Shown here one piece after another: positions 44,803 to 54,117 of a stretch of DNA of 64,000 nt. The DNA is from Acidaminobacter sp. JC074 (GTDB taxonomy: Bacteria; Bacillota; Clostridia; Peptostreptococcales; Acidaminobacteraceae): the NCBI RefSeq assembly GCF_022496765.1, contig NZ_VANV01000021.1, forward strand, positions 1 to 64,000, in the 5' to 3' direction. How positions within the stretch are numbered: the stretch's first letter is position 1; the number at the start of each line of letters is the position of its first letter. A program made the position numbers and the translations under genes. Below the pieces are notes generated by a model. That model was not told where the DNA came from. It did no database searches and saw nothing but the letters and a program-made list of their open reading frames with translations.

Positions 44803-47178
44803 CTATCTTTTTAACATGTAGTAAATGCCTTTTAGGTATCTCTTATTGGATATGGATACAAGACCATCAATAAAGTAAGGACTTAATTTTTTACCAGACA
44901 TTTTAGAAAACATGGGCAGCACTTTAATCGGTGTTTGACCAACTGTAGAAGGCTTTTGATCTGAATCTATGCCATCTAAAGTAATGCTACATGATTTTTC
45001 ACGACGATCTGCATGACTAAGTATCTTCTTTCCAAGAAAAGTATGTCTGATATCATGCAGTGAAGAAGATAAATCAAACACATTAGATTGAACATCCTTG
45101 GACAGAGGTTTTCCATACAGTTCTAAGAAACTTTTCTCATCTATTGGTTCCTTCATTTCGTTATATGCAGCTAAGGAATCTTTCTGATCTACGTTGACAT
45201 GATCATTTTCAAAGGTGATGTAATCACTTAATCTAAGATCTCTTGAAGAAGCGCCTATGGCTACTTTATACCTTCCCCCATCTACATGCCAATCTTTGAT
45301 AATTGTATTGTAATAAGCAAAGGATCTCTTATTGAGAGTAAATCTTACTTCTTTTGTATGTCCAGGTTCTAAATGAACTTTCTTAAAGCCCTTTAAAGAT
45401 TTAACTTCCTTAAAAACCTTTGAATCATTACTATGGACGTACAGTTGAACAACTTCCTTACCTGGATAATCCCCAATATTCTTAACTTGTAAAGAAACTT
45501 CAAAGTCATAATCATCCAAAGCTGTAATCATCAAATTGCTATACTCAAATTCTGAATATGATAGTCCATACCCAAATGGAAAGAGTGGTTTAACATTTGC
45601 TTTATCATAGTATCTATATCCTACATAGATACTCTCTCTGTACTCACAGGACTTTTCGTAACTTGAGTAATAAGGAAATGACGGATTATCTTCAAGTTTA
45701 TAAGGAAATGTCTCAGCTAGTTTACCTGATGGGTTGATTTTTCCCTTCAAAATATCATAAACAGCCTTCGAACCTGCTTGTCCTTGCAGATAGACTTCTA
45801 GTAGTCCTTTAACATCACTTAACCAAGGGATGTCTACCACAGAACCATTTTGTAAAATAACTATGACATCAGCGTATTTTGACACTTCTTTGATTAAGTG
45901 ATTATGATTTTTAGGTAGACAAAGATCTTCTCTATCATAGCCTTCTGATTCATAGCTTTCAGTTAAGCCTGCGACTAGTATGATGACATCTGATTTTTTT
46001 GAAAGCTCTACAGCTTGATCTACTAGCTTTGGATTCACATCTGATGTATATCTTTCATAGCCTTCTGCATACCCTATAAAGTTTTTATCTTTCTCAAGCA
46101 CTGACTTTATGGTATCTAGACGATAAGGATTGACTAGTGACGAACCTGCCCCTTGATACCTAGGCTTTTCAGCGAAACTTCCGATGAGTCCTATCTTCAT
46201 CCCTTCCTTAATTGGTAAAAGGCCATCATTTTTTAAAAGTACAGCACTTTCACCTACAATTCGATTTGCAAGTTCATGATGTTTATCCTTGTTTAAATCA
46301 CCTTTACTCACGTTAAAAGATTTAAGATTTAACTCTATGACCTTTGAAACAGCTCTGTCTAAATCTTCCATAGATAACTTATTGGTTTTCACATCAGAGA
46401 TAATTTTCTTAGTATTTCTTTCGTCAATATAGGGCATTTCAAGATGACAACCTGCCTTTATACCTAAAACACGATTATTAACACCACCCCAGTCTGTTAC
46501 AACACAGCCATCATAGCCCCACTCATCTTTAAGAATATCTGTTAACAATCTTTTATTCTCACTGGCATAAAGTCCATTGAGCTTATTATAAGCAGACATG
46601 ACTGTCCAAGGTTTGGCTTCTTTGACACAGATCTCAAATGCAGGTAAGTATATTTCTCGCAAGGCTCTTTCGTCAACAAGACTGTCTGCAATCATCCGAT
46701 AGTATTCTCTGTTATTAGCAGCAAAATGCTTAAGTGATGTACCGACACCATTTGACTGGACACCTTTAATATATGAAGCAGCAAGTTTTCCCGTTAAATA
46801 TGGATCTTCAGAAAAATATTCAAAATTTCTACCACACAAGGGTGATCGTTTAATGTTGACGCCTGGGCCTAACAATACTGAAACATCTGCATGTACACAC
46901 TCTTTACCAAGTGCCTGACCCATCTCATATATCAAATCCTCATCAAAAGAACAAGCCGTTAGACATGCTGCAGGAAAACACGTTGCTTCAACACTCTTGT
47001 TAATCCCAAGATGGTCTGATGCCCCCTCTTGTTTTCTTAGTCCATGAGGACCATCAGACATAAGACAAAATTTGAGTCCTAATCGTTCTAAATCCATAGT
47101 CCGCCATGTGTCTTTGCCTTGACAAAACTTAGCTTTTTCTTCTAAAGACATTTGCCTTAAATAGTATTCTGTATTCAT
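44803..47178 (-). CDS. Glycoside hydrolase family 3, beta-glucosidase-like
   Basis: 791 residues, paralogous along its whole length to the 787-residue GH3 at 18.2 kb (shared SDGPHGLRKQ, VLLGPGVNIKRSPLCGRNFE, HFEYFSEDPY region and C-terminal tail). K150/H151 and nucleophile D229 (VVTDWGG) are in place, as are sandwich (about 310-540) and fibronectin-III-like domains. No signal peptide. First gene of the operon with uidA, suggesting the substrate carries both glucose (or xylose) and glucuronate. GGAGGAG precedes the start. Confidence 0.9.
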   Translation of the reverse strand: MNTEYYLRQMSLEEKAKFCQGKDTWRTMDLERLGLKFCLMSDGPHGLRKQEGASDHLGINKSVEATCFPAACLTACSFDEDLIYEMGQALGKECVHADVSVLLGPGVNIKRSPLCGRNFEYFSEDPYLTGKLAASYIKGVQSNGVGTSLKHFAANNREYYRMIADSLVDERALREIYLPAFEICVKEAKPWTVMSAYNKLNGLYASENKRLLTDILKDEWGYDGCVVTDWGGVNNRVLGIKAGCHLEMPYIDERNTKKIISDVKTNKLSMEDLDRAVSKVIELNLKSFNVSKGDLNKDKHHELANRIVGESAVLLKNDGLLPIKEGMKIGLIGSFAEKPRYQGAGSSLVNPYRLDTIKSVLEKDKNFIGYAEGYERYTSDVNPKLVDQAVELSKKSDVIILVAGLTESYESEGYDREDLCLPKNHNHLIKEVSKYADVIVILQNGSVVDIPWLSDVKGLLEVYLQGQAGSKAVYDILKGKINPSGKLAETFPYKLEDNPSFPYYSSYEKSCEYRESIYVGYRYYDKANVKPLFPFGYGLSYSEFEYSNLMITALDDYDFEVSLQVKNIGDYPGKEVVQLYVHSNDSKVFKEVKSLKGFKKVHLEPGHTKEVRFTLNKRSFAYYNTIIKDWHVDGGRYKVAIGASSRDLRLSDYITFENDHVNVDQKDSLAAYNEMKEPIDEKSFLELYGKPLSKDVQSNVFDLSSSLHDIRHTFLGKKILSHADRREKSCSITLDGIDSDQKPSTVGQTPIKVLPMFSKMSGKKLSPYFIDGLVSISNKRYLKGIYYMLKR

Positions 47179-47339
47179 AGCTCCTCCATAATTTCTATCT
47201 ACTATTTTAAAAGTTGCAGAAATACAGAAGTGGCAAATTCTTTGATTCTTTTAAGGATTCTTATATTAATGTTTATAAAGCATTAATTTTTGTTGAGGAG
47301 TCTCTCCCACTTGATTATACTAAGTTTAGGAGGCTCATT

Positions 47340-48521
47340 ATGAAGCAAGCATTAATAGAAAAGATCATGAAGACATTTTACCGATTGAGCAAAATAAACA
47401 TTTCATACTATAACAAAGAAGATAAAACATTTTCTTCTTTCATCGATCTTAAGGCAGATGAAAAAAGACATCTAGCAGAACACTTAGAAGGCTATAAAAA
47501 GGATGGACTATTTAAGTTTTCGGATCATACCATCAATCATTATTTTCTTAGAGTTAAAAATAAGGATTTATTCCTGGCTGGACCTTATCTTGAATCTATA
47601 CCTCATATTAATGATCTAAGAAAGTACCATCCTGATAATACAGACATTAAACTTCTAAGTAATCATTATAAATCACTTCAAGTCCTTGGCAATGGCAAAG
47701 TAGACGACTACCAAACCCTTTTGAATCTTCTTGTAAAAGGAAACGAAGATGATTTCATTAGGTCTTCTGATCTAGTCTTTGACCAAGTTACAAATGAAAA
47801 TACTCAGTCTTTTTACAAGTGGCAAGAAAACCTTAATGTCAAAGCAATCAAACATAATCAAATTTTTTACGAAAATTTCTTTAAATGCAAAGATGAAAAT
47901 GAACTGAATTCTGTTATGCATAAGTACTACTTCATCAGCGAACCCTTTGAATATCTATTTGATGATAAAGATATCCCTAAGTTGAGGTTGATGAAAAACT
48001 TACTGCTAAACTCCACAGCATTTACTTTCAATGAAGCTATTAGAAGAAATACAGACCTTGAATATGCAACAAATCTTTTGATACATTACAATAAGATCGT
48101 TGAATCATGTGATGACGTGGATGAACTTATGTCTATAAGAACACACATGTTAAAGGCATTTTTTAATGCTTATAAAAGATCCCAACTTTCTAATGAATCA
48201 CCTTTGGTCCATCATATAAAGGCCTATATTGATAAACATATCAACGAGGCTATTTATGTATCTGATATCGCAAAATCCTTAGATTATAACAAAGACTATT
48301 TGTCTCATCATTTCAAGCAAACAACAGGTATCAGCATAATGACTTATATCAACAAAAAGAAAGTGGATATCGCTGAGCATTTACTTTTGCACACAAGCAA
48401 CAAAATTTACGATATATCAGATTATTTAGGTTATAACACCATTTCTAATTTTGTTAGAACCTTCAAGAAGTATAAGGAAGTAACGCCAAGTGAGTTAAGA
48501 AAAAGATCTAGTTTATTCTAG
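47340..48521 (+). CDS. AraC-family regulator of the GH3-uidA operon (inferred)
   Basis: 393 residues starting MKQALIEKIMKTF. N-terminal sensing domain (about 1-140), helical middle, and C-terminal HTH pair (VSDIAKSLDYNKDYLSHHF and IYDISDYLGYNTISNFVRTF, ending VTPSELR). A longer frame starts 42 codons upstream, but AGGAGG seven bases before this ATG fixes the start. Divergent from GH3-uidA, hence the inferred role. Confidence 0.85.
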   Translation: MKQALIEKIMKTFYRLSKINISYYNKEDKTFSSFIDLKADEKRHLAEHLEGYKKDGLFKFSDHTINHYFLRVKNKDLFLAGPYLESIPHINDLRKYHPDNTDIKLLSNHYKSLQVLGNGKVDDYQTLLNLLVKGNEDDFIRSSDLVFDQVTNENTQSFYKWQENLNVKAIKHNQIFYENFFKCKDENELNSVMHKYYFISEPFEYLFDDKDIPKLRLMKNLLLNSTAFTFNEAIRRNTDLEYATNLLIHYNKIVESCDDVDELMSIRTHMLKAFFNAYKRSQLSNESPLVHHIKAYIDKHINEAIYVSDIAKSLDYNKDYLSHHFKQTTGISIMTYINKKKVDIAEHLLLHTSNKIYDISDYLGYNTISNFVRTFKKYKEVTPSELRKRSSLF

Positions 48522-48528
48522 ATCTTTT
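48501..48528. terminator. Bidirectional terminator within two convergent gene ends
   Basis: AAAAGATCTAG (48501-48511) pairs perfectly with CTAGATCTTTT (48518-48528), loop TTTATT. It covers the last codons and stops of both araC (plus) and the acyltransferase gene (minus). Confidence 0.8.
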
Positions 48529-49643
48529 AATATGCCTTCAAGACATTCGTAATATGATTTTTTGTAATTGGTTGTGATATCCATATTTAATGACTTACCA
48601 TATGATAAGACAGCAACCGATACAGGCGAAGACGCCACTTGTGGTAGTAAGAATGATAGGTTTTTAACACCTGCTATCGGTTCAACTCTGCCTAGATTAG
48701 AAAAGTTGATATTCTTTTTATAAATACCACCTTTATTAAGAAGTATCTTTTTCTTTAAGAAGATTGGTATAAAATTCAAAGGCCATCTTGCGAGTGTATC
48801 AGATACTAAAAAAGGTTTATTAGGATCTGCTGACTTATAAAGATCTCCAATTTTTTTATAGCATTCATCCAAAGAACGTAAATCTTTGTCATAGTTGACT
48901 TTAAACTCATAAGAACCAGCAAAGTTATACAAGGTCTTTGATGGAAAAACATTTCTAAAATCAACTGGTACAGATAAGTTAATGTTCTCATTCTCAACCA
49001 ATTCCAATACATATAAGGTGTGGATAAATACACTAGTGAGTAATACTGAAACACTACAACTATTTAATTTTGATTTCATAATGACCTTTTTAGTATCAAG
49101 TTTATACGATAAATGATAAAAGTCGCCAGTAGAGGTAAAATCAAATGATCTACTTTCGTTCATACTTAATTCTTTTTTAGGTATAACTTTTTCTCTATAA
49201 GTACTGTAAGCATCTTCAATCGTTTTTGATAAGGTGATTGATTGATAAGGTTGATCCTGATAGGTATATAAGAGCTTTTTCATAAACTCTAAACCACCTG
49301 AACCATCACATAATGCATGAGAGAATTCAAGTAGTATTTGATTTTCAAAATAGAGTACCCTAAACAAATAATCGTTGTTATCTTTTATGTCAAACGATTC
49401 CACCTTATCCACTCTTTTATGATATATAGGTAGTTCATTCTCATTAACTTTAAACCTAAATTTTAGTATGCCTCCTACTAGTTTCACCTTAAAACCTTTA
49501 TAAATATCTAACGTATCATTAAGTGCTTGTCTAAGTTTCTTAGATGATACTGTCTCATCCAACTCTGCTTTAAATCCAAAAGTGATATTTTTCTCTAATA
49601 AGGCATAATATTCTGAAGGCCCATTTAATATAATATCTTTCAT
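48513..49643 (-). CDS. Condensation/alcohol O-acyltransferase-like protein
   Basis: 376 residues starting MKDIILNGPSEYY. The H-x3-D-G motif of CoA-dependent acyltransferases and NRPS condensation domains is H109-ALC-D113-G. The C-terminal half has NLSVPVDFRNVFPSKTLYNF and later VASSPVSVAVLSYGK, as in PapA/alcohol acetyltransferase-like proteins. It would transfer an acyl group to an alcohol, perhaps a sugar or glycolipid hydroxyl. The possible TTG start four codons upstream overlaps the GGAGG site. Monocistronic; no link to the glycosidases is certain. Confidence 0.68.
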   Translation of the reverse strand: MKDIILNGPSEYYALLEKNITFGFKAELDETVSSKKLRQALNDTLDIYKGFKVKLVGGILKFRFKVNENELPIYHKRVDKVESFDIKDNNDYLFRVLYFENQILLEFSHALCDGSGGLEFMKKLLYTYQDQPYQSITLSKTIEDAYSTYREKVIPKKELSMNESRSFDFTSTGDFYHLSYKLDTKKVIMKSKLNSCSVSVLLTSVFIHTLYVLELVENENINLSVPVDFRNVFPSKTLYNFAGSYEFKVNYDKDLRSLDECYKKIGDLYKSADPNKPFLVSDTLARWPLNFIPIFLKKKILLNKGGIYKKNINFSNLGRVEPIAGVKNLSFLLPQVASSPVSVAVLSYGKSLNMDITTNYKKSYYECLEGILKDLE

Positions 49644-49964
49644 AATTTCCTCCAATATCTAAACTTTTCTTCAATATATACTGAAATAGAATTCTCCATT
49701 TTTGTATACTTAGAATACTTCCTATATTCTTAGAAAAAGAGTTATTATACCGAGTACTTAATCGCTTACTTCTCGGCAAAAAAATAAAAAATCACCTGAT
49801 TCGCACCAAGTGATTTCTCGCATAAAATATTAATAGGGGGGATTGAAGGTTAAAATCATTTACTATGATATCTCTCTTCTTGAATAAATAATAACACCCC
49901 CATGTGTACTTCATATGTACATTTCATGAATATTTTATAAAATTATTTAATATTTCACCTACAA
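49644..49964. other. Gene-free region with one terminator
   Basis: Holds the GH65 terminator hairpin (49789-49816) and an AT-rich stretch with a small inverted repeat (TGTAC at 49905-49909, GTACA at 49917-49921). No credible gene: the only frames are a few codons long and have badly spaced ribosome sites. Confidence 0.6.
49789..49816 (-). terminator. Probable terminator of the GH172-GH65 operon
   Basis: AAATCAC (49789-49795) pairs with GTGATTT (49810-49816); A-rich on the left, giving T residues on the minus transcript. It is about 150 bases past the GH65 stop. Confidence 0.6.
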
Positions 49965-51998
49965 TTACATAATTTCATTCACATTTACGCCATTATGGTT
50001 TATGTCCACCTGATATTTTTTTCCTAAGTGATTGTATTTGAAAGATACCTTTCTTATATTCTTTGGAAGTTTTGGATCAAAAGTAACATTCGCTCCTACT
50101 TTCATACCGCATAAGCCAAAAACAAGTCCTTGATACAAACCTCCACAATTTGCTATATGTATGCCGTCTTCTGCACCATAATTTATATCTATGGCCATTG
50201 CTTTTTCTAAATACTCATAGGCTCTTTCATCACATGTCCAATTCATAATGATTGAGTGTATAATATAGGATAAGCTTGAATCATGTGTTGTCAAAGGCAA
50301 ATAATAATCTAAGTTATCTTTCATACGTTCTTTTGAATATTGATCTTTATATAAGAAAAACAACATCAATACATCTGCTTGCTTCAGAGCCTTTGATCGA
50401 TAATTCTTTTCTTGAGAGATTGTCGCTCCAAAAGGTTTTGATTTATCTGGCCATACAAGATCGAAGTCAAGATTATCAAAATCACCAAAATGATCACATT
50501 GCTCTATTATATAGTCATCTTGTATTACCAAGCCATCTTTATATATCAACAACTTCTTTGAAAATGTATCCGATTGATATTGTATTCTAAACTTCATAAT
50601 CTCATACAAAAGTTTGTTGGTATAGGCGTTATTATCAGAGTAATGAATATACTCATCAGGTCCCATTACCCCTTTTAAATGAAACTCACCGTCTTTATAA
50701 GATAATCTCTCCATAAAATACATCAGTACTTCATCGATACATTCCAAGAAGTGATTATTAAAACACTCTTGATCACCTGTAGCCTTCAAATAGTTAATCA
50801 TGGCATAGGCTATATCAAGTCCTACATGGATCTCCAAATCTGCATATTGCCAGTTTGAGCATTGTTCTGCTCCGCTAACAGAAGACTCCCAGGGATACTT
50901 TGCCCCATTATAGCCATAAGACTTTGCATTCTTCTTGGCCGCTTCTAATGTGTTGACTCTAAACATAAGTAGGTTCTTAGCAGCGACAGGATTTGTAAGC
51001 AAGTAAAAGGGCAAGAGATAAATTTCTGTATCCCAGAAAAAATGACCAAAATAAGCTTCACCGGCTGCTCCTTTGGCGTCTATAGCAACTCTTGACTCGT
51101 GTTCATTGTTTGATCTTAATAAGTGGTAAATCGATACTCTAAGTGCATACTGCAAATTTGAATCACCTTCAATTACAACATCGGCCATGTCCCACTTTTC
51201 TTGCCATGCCTTTTGATGCTCAGCATATAATTTATCGAAGTCAAAATCTATACCACATGGATTAACATCCTTAGAGGTTCTGATAAGTGTGTATTTGTAA
51301 AACACATACTTTTGATCTTTTTTAAGATGAAGTAACTTTTTTTCCATTAGGTAAGGTGGATCAGAAACACTTGTTGTCTTATCTAAGGATAAACGTGAGA
51401 CTATCTCAACTTCATCATTCATATCAGTTAAAAGATTCAAGTGAAGTCCATTCTCTAAATTATAAGATGTCTCTACAAAATGATTATAGCCATTGGTCGT
51501 AACGCCATAGTCAATGTAAGACTCAACTTCTATATCTTTATCTCCTTGTATTTCATACTTTTGAACCACAAGGTTCTTATGTACCTGATGGATGTATCTC
51601 TCAGTTTTTATATGAATCCCCTTAAAATCAAAATATCTAGTAATAAGGCCATCCTTTAAGTCTAGCTTTCTATGATGATTTCTTGCATGATTAATATGAA
51701 ACTTGCAACCATCTACATAAAAGTTCATGCCTAAAAAGTAAGGTAAGTTGATCATCTCTTCTCTAAGAATTGGATGATTTCCAACTATAAGTGGTATATA
51801 GGTGCCAAACTTCCCTTCAGTATGCCTCTTCTTTTCAACGGTCACATTAGCAGGCATGCGCCAGTAAAGATCATCTTGTCCTTCAATATAATCTTCCTCA
51901 AATGAAGCCCTGATGGAGAGATAACCATTGCCCTGGGTCATAAGTCCTTCAAAGTGTTTGTAATGTTCTTTTTCAAATGTTTGATTAATTGTTGTCAT
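49965..51998 (-). CDS. Glycoside hydrolase family 65 (phosphorylase or hydrolase)
   Basis: 677 residues, shorter than maltose and trehalose phosphorylases (about 750-790). N-terminal beta-sandwich domain with GNGYLSIRASFEED, then the (alpha/alpha)6 barrel with FFWDTEIYLLPFY, KYPWESSVSGAEQC, and the catalytic acid E449 in VMGPDEYIHYSDNNAYTN. KQADVLML, near the anion site in GH65 phosphorylases, is present. GH65 enzymes act on alpha-glucosides with inversion, releasing beta-glucose-1-phosphate when phosphate is used. Start overlaps the GH172 stop by 4 bases. Which glucoside is involved cannot be told. Confidence 0.88.
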   Translation of the reverse strand: MTTINQTFEKEHYKHFEGLMTQGNGYLSIRASFEEDYIEGQDDLYWRMPANVTVEKKRHTEGKFGTYIPLIVGNHPILREEMINLPYFLGMNFYVDGCKFHINHARNHHRKLDLKDGLITRYFDFKGIHIKTERYIHQVHKNLVVQKYEIQGDKDIEVESYIDYGVTTNGYNHFVETSYNLENGLHLNLLTDMNDEVEIVSRLSLDKTTSVSDPPYLMEKKLLHLKKDQKYVFYKYTLIRTSKDVNPCGIDFDFDKLYAEHQKAWQEKWDMADVVIEGDSNLQYALRVSIYHLLRSNNEHESRVAIDAKGAAGEAYFGHFFWDTEIYLLPFYLLTNPVAAKNLLMFRVNTLEAAKKNAKSYGYNGAKYPWESSVSGAEQCSNWQYADLEIHVGLDIAYAMINYLKATGDQECFNNHFLECIDEVLMYFMERLSYKDGEFHLKGVMGPDEYIHYSDNNAYTNKLLYEIMKFRIQYQSDTFSKKLLIYKDGLVIQDDYIIEQCDHFGDFDNLDFDLVWPDKSKPFGATISQEKNYRSKALKQADVLMLFFLYKDQYSKERMKDNLDYYLPLTTHDSSLSYIIHSIIMNWTCDERAYEYLEKAMAIDINYGAEDGIHIANCGGLYQGLVFGLCGMKVGANVTFDPKLPKNIRKVSFKYNHLGKKYQVDINHNGVNVNEIM

Positions 51999-53050
51999 AT
52001 TATCTCCAAGTAATCTTTATCAGCTAATGGTTTAAATGGTTTGCTAGGTAAGGTTTGATACCAATAGGCAACCGATGATATATCATCCATCAATGGCAAA
52101 TAACGTTTAAAATTACTTCGCCATCCGAGTGCTTGTATGTTCACTTTTAAATCCTCTTTAAAATGAATAGGATCTTGTACATGAAACCTATATAAGTTAA
52201 ACCGTGTATTAGAGATATCACAGTTATTATTGTCGATCCTATCAACTGAAAATCCCAAATATGGCGTGGTATATTCTAAATATTTCATATCCTTAGTTCT
52301 AAATGACCAAGCACCACCAAAGTAATCTTCTGTACCGGTGCCGCAAATACTAGGGTTCATATCACCATCTAAATAGAACTTTATTTCGCCTTCGCCCCAC
52401 CAGTAGTTATTATTAGTTTGCCAATACATATAGGTCCCAACATAATGACCTGTCCCTTTTATGCCATCTACAATTGTATAAACCTCTTTATAAGGTAAAG
52501 GATTAGTCCTTCTAAAAGATGCATGAAAATAGGCAGCATCCTTATCTATTTCTCCTATTTCATAATTAATCTGATAAAACAAGGTCATCTTCTCATCATT
52601 TAGATTTTCAATGGTAATTCTGCAGTGTTTGTTAAAAGGCATCTCAAAGTATGAGTTATAACCATTGACAGGATTAACACATATAGGTAATGCACTTACT
52701 TGTTTAAAATTACCGCTAGCTCCTACAAAGAAGTCCCCTATTGGTACTTCTACAGATGGATGCGGTTGATGATCCCAATAGATTCTTAGTACTGTATACC
52801 TCGGAATACCTATGATTGTAAACCACATAGACTTTATAAGACCGGGACCAGAAACTGATGCAATCTCAACTGTTGCTTCTGGACCAATCTCAATACATGG
52901 AGATACCTTCCAGCCTTGACCAAGTCCCTCAGCTGCACTAGCACCAGTACCTTCACGAGCAAGTGCTCCCATGTTTTTTTCTCCAGTCATGTTTTCAGCA
53001 CTGATCGAACGACTTTCTCTTTTACTTAAACGACTTAAATTTCCTAACAT
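51995..53050 (-). CDS. GH172 (DUF2961) furanoside-active enzyme
   Basis: 351 residues with the single jelly-roll pattern of DUF2961/GH172. A conserved glutamate pair 21 residues apart is visible: E220 in WWGEGEIKF and E241 in GTGTEDYFGGAWSF. Characterised members act on furanosides: difructose dianhydride, D-fructofuranosyl or D-arabinofuranosyl linkages. No signal peptide. AGGAGG precedes the start. Co-translated with GH65; placed next to a GH127 pair, it suggests a furanose-containing substrate. Confidence 0.85.
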   Translation of the reverse strand: MLGNLSRLSKRESRSISAENMTGEKNMGALAREGTGASAAEGLGQGWKVSPCIEIGPEATVEIASVSGPGLIKSMWFTIIGIPRYTVLRIYWDHQPHPSVEVPIGDFFVGASGNFKQVSALPICVNPVNGYNSYFEMPFNKHCRITIENLNDEKMTLFYQINYEIGEIDKDAAYFHASFRRTNPLPYKEVYTIVDGIKGTGHYVGTYMYWQTNNNYWWGEGEIKFYLDGDMNPSICGTGTEDYFGGAWSFRTKDMKYLEYTTPYLGFSVDRIDNNNCDISNTRFNLYRFHVQDPIHFKEDLKVNIQALGWRSNFKRYLPLMDDISSVAYWYQTLPSKPFKPLADKDYLEII

Positions 53051-53154
53051 AAACGCCTCCTAATTACTCAAAGATTAACACATTTGATTCAGTATTGGGT
53101 CGATTCTATTCATCAAGTTTAAAATGTCACACAATAGGTTTAAAAACTAAAAAA

Positions 53155-53174
53155 GAGATGGTAAAAACCACCTC
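53155..53174 (-). terminator. Terminator of the AraC/cupin regulator gene
   Basis: GAGATGGT (53155-53162) pairs with ACCACCTC (53167-53174; one G-T pair) around AAAA; the minus transcript ends in TTTTTT. Confidence 0.85.
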
Positions 53175-53177
53175 AAT

Positions 53178-54065
53178 TTATTCAATTGTGTTCCTCATTT
53201 TCAACCTGTATTCAGTTGGAAGCATATTGGTTTTTTCTTTAAATACCTTAGAAAAATATGCTGTTGCTGTAAAGCCTGATTCCATACCAATCTGGCCTAC
53301 TGTTAAATTTGTATTGGCAAGAAGTTGCTTAGAATAATTCAATCTGTAATACATTAAGTATTGCATTGGAGAGTAACCTGTTTGATCTCTCATCAACCTA
53401 GCAATATAATTTGGGTGATAATTAAGTGTTTTAGCCATCTCTGAAAATGTAAACTGATTCTTGAAGTTGGCTTCAATATAGGAAATCACATTAGAAACTA
53501 ATGATACAGTCTTTTCCTTTGCACTTAAAACATTCATGAGGTTGTTAAATAAGTTTTGCTGAAGAAGTTGTGGCATCTTTGAATCTGTTATGTTCATTGT
53601 ATTGTTGCGAAGATCCAAGTTTAAAGATGCTAACTCTTTCATATATCTAAAAACTTCATCTGCTAGTACATTTGTAAGTGTATCCGTTTTTTTGATGTTA
53701 ATCATGGATGGATTAAACTTCTTAAAATCACTTAACTCCATAGTTCCAAAAGGCTTAAAATGTTTAGGGTCAATGCCCGTTGAATAGTCACCCATTGTAT
53801 CAAAGTGTAACCAATAGAATCTTGTATCTGGACATGAATTTTTATAACCAATATGTATAGTATCCGGCATCAACAATATATATTGATTCTTCTTTAGAAC
53901 ATATTTTTTCTGCTCCTCTTGGATATACAATTCACCTGATTCTACGACTATTAAATCGAATATACCGACATTTTTTCTATTCGGATGACTATTTTGTACA
54001 CCATATTTTGCAGAACCAGCAACGATGAAATGTGGAAATGGTGGACAACTAAAAGCAATATACAT
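53178..54065 (-). CDS. AraC-family regulator with cupin sensing domain
   Basis: 295 residues. The N-terminal ~110 residues are a cupin-type sugar-sensing domain (FDLIVVESGELYIQEEQKKYVLKKNQYILLMPD, cited here as the ESGELYIQEE and KNQYILLMPD pieces, then FYWLHF). The C-terminal HTH pair is FSEMAKTLNYHPNYIARLM and VGQIGMESGFTATAYFSKVF. Own extended -10 promoter and terminator. It lies between the ABC-GH127 run and the GH172-GH65 pair and is the likely regulator of both. Confidence 0.88.
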   Translation of the reverse strand: MYIAFSCPPFPHFIVAGSAKYGVQNSHPNRKNVGIFDLIVVESGELYIQEEQKKYVLKKNQYILLMPDTIHIGYKNSCPDTRFYWLHFDTMGDYSTGIDPKHFKPFGTMELSDFKKFNPSMINIKKTDTLTNVLADEVFRYMKELASLNLDLRNNTMNITDSKMPQLLQQNLFNNLMNVLSAKEKTVSLVSNVISYIEANFKNQFTFSEMAKTLNYHPNYIARLMRDQTGYSPMQYLMYYRLNYSKQLLANTNLTVGQIGMESGFTATAYFSKVFKEKTNMLPTEYRLKMRNTIE

Positions 54066-54088
54066 GAAAACCCCCTCTAATCACCTAT

Positions 54089-54097
54089 ATTATAGCA
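54089..54097 (-). promoter_or_regulatory. Extended -10 promoter of the AraC/cupin gene
   Basis: TGC-TATAAT on the minus strand, 24 bases before the regulator start. A small inverted repeat, ATTATAA-GCAA-TTATAAT (54100-54117), lies just upstream, between this promoter and the stop codon of the beta-helix gene. Confidence 0.55.
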
Positions 54098-54117
54098 AAA
54101 TTATAAGCAATTATAAT

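Noticed and set aside
49838-49890. GGGGGG run followed by a short ATG frame of eight codons
   Set aside because: The spacing from the G-run to the ATG is far too long and the frame is tiny.
49905-49921. TGTAC/GTACA inverted repeat upstream of the acyltransferase
   Set aside because: Five-base arms are too short to separate from chance.
50276-50590. 104-codon frame antisense to GH65
   Set aside because: Shadow of a conserved gene; no ribosome site or family.
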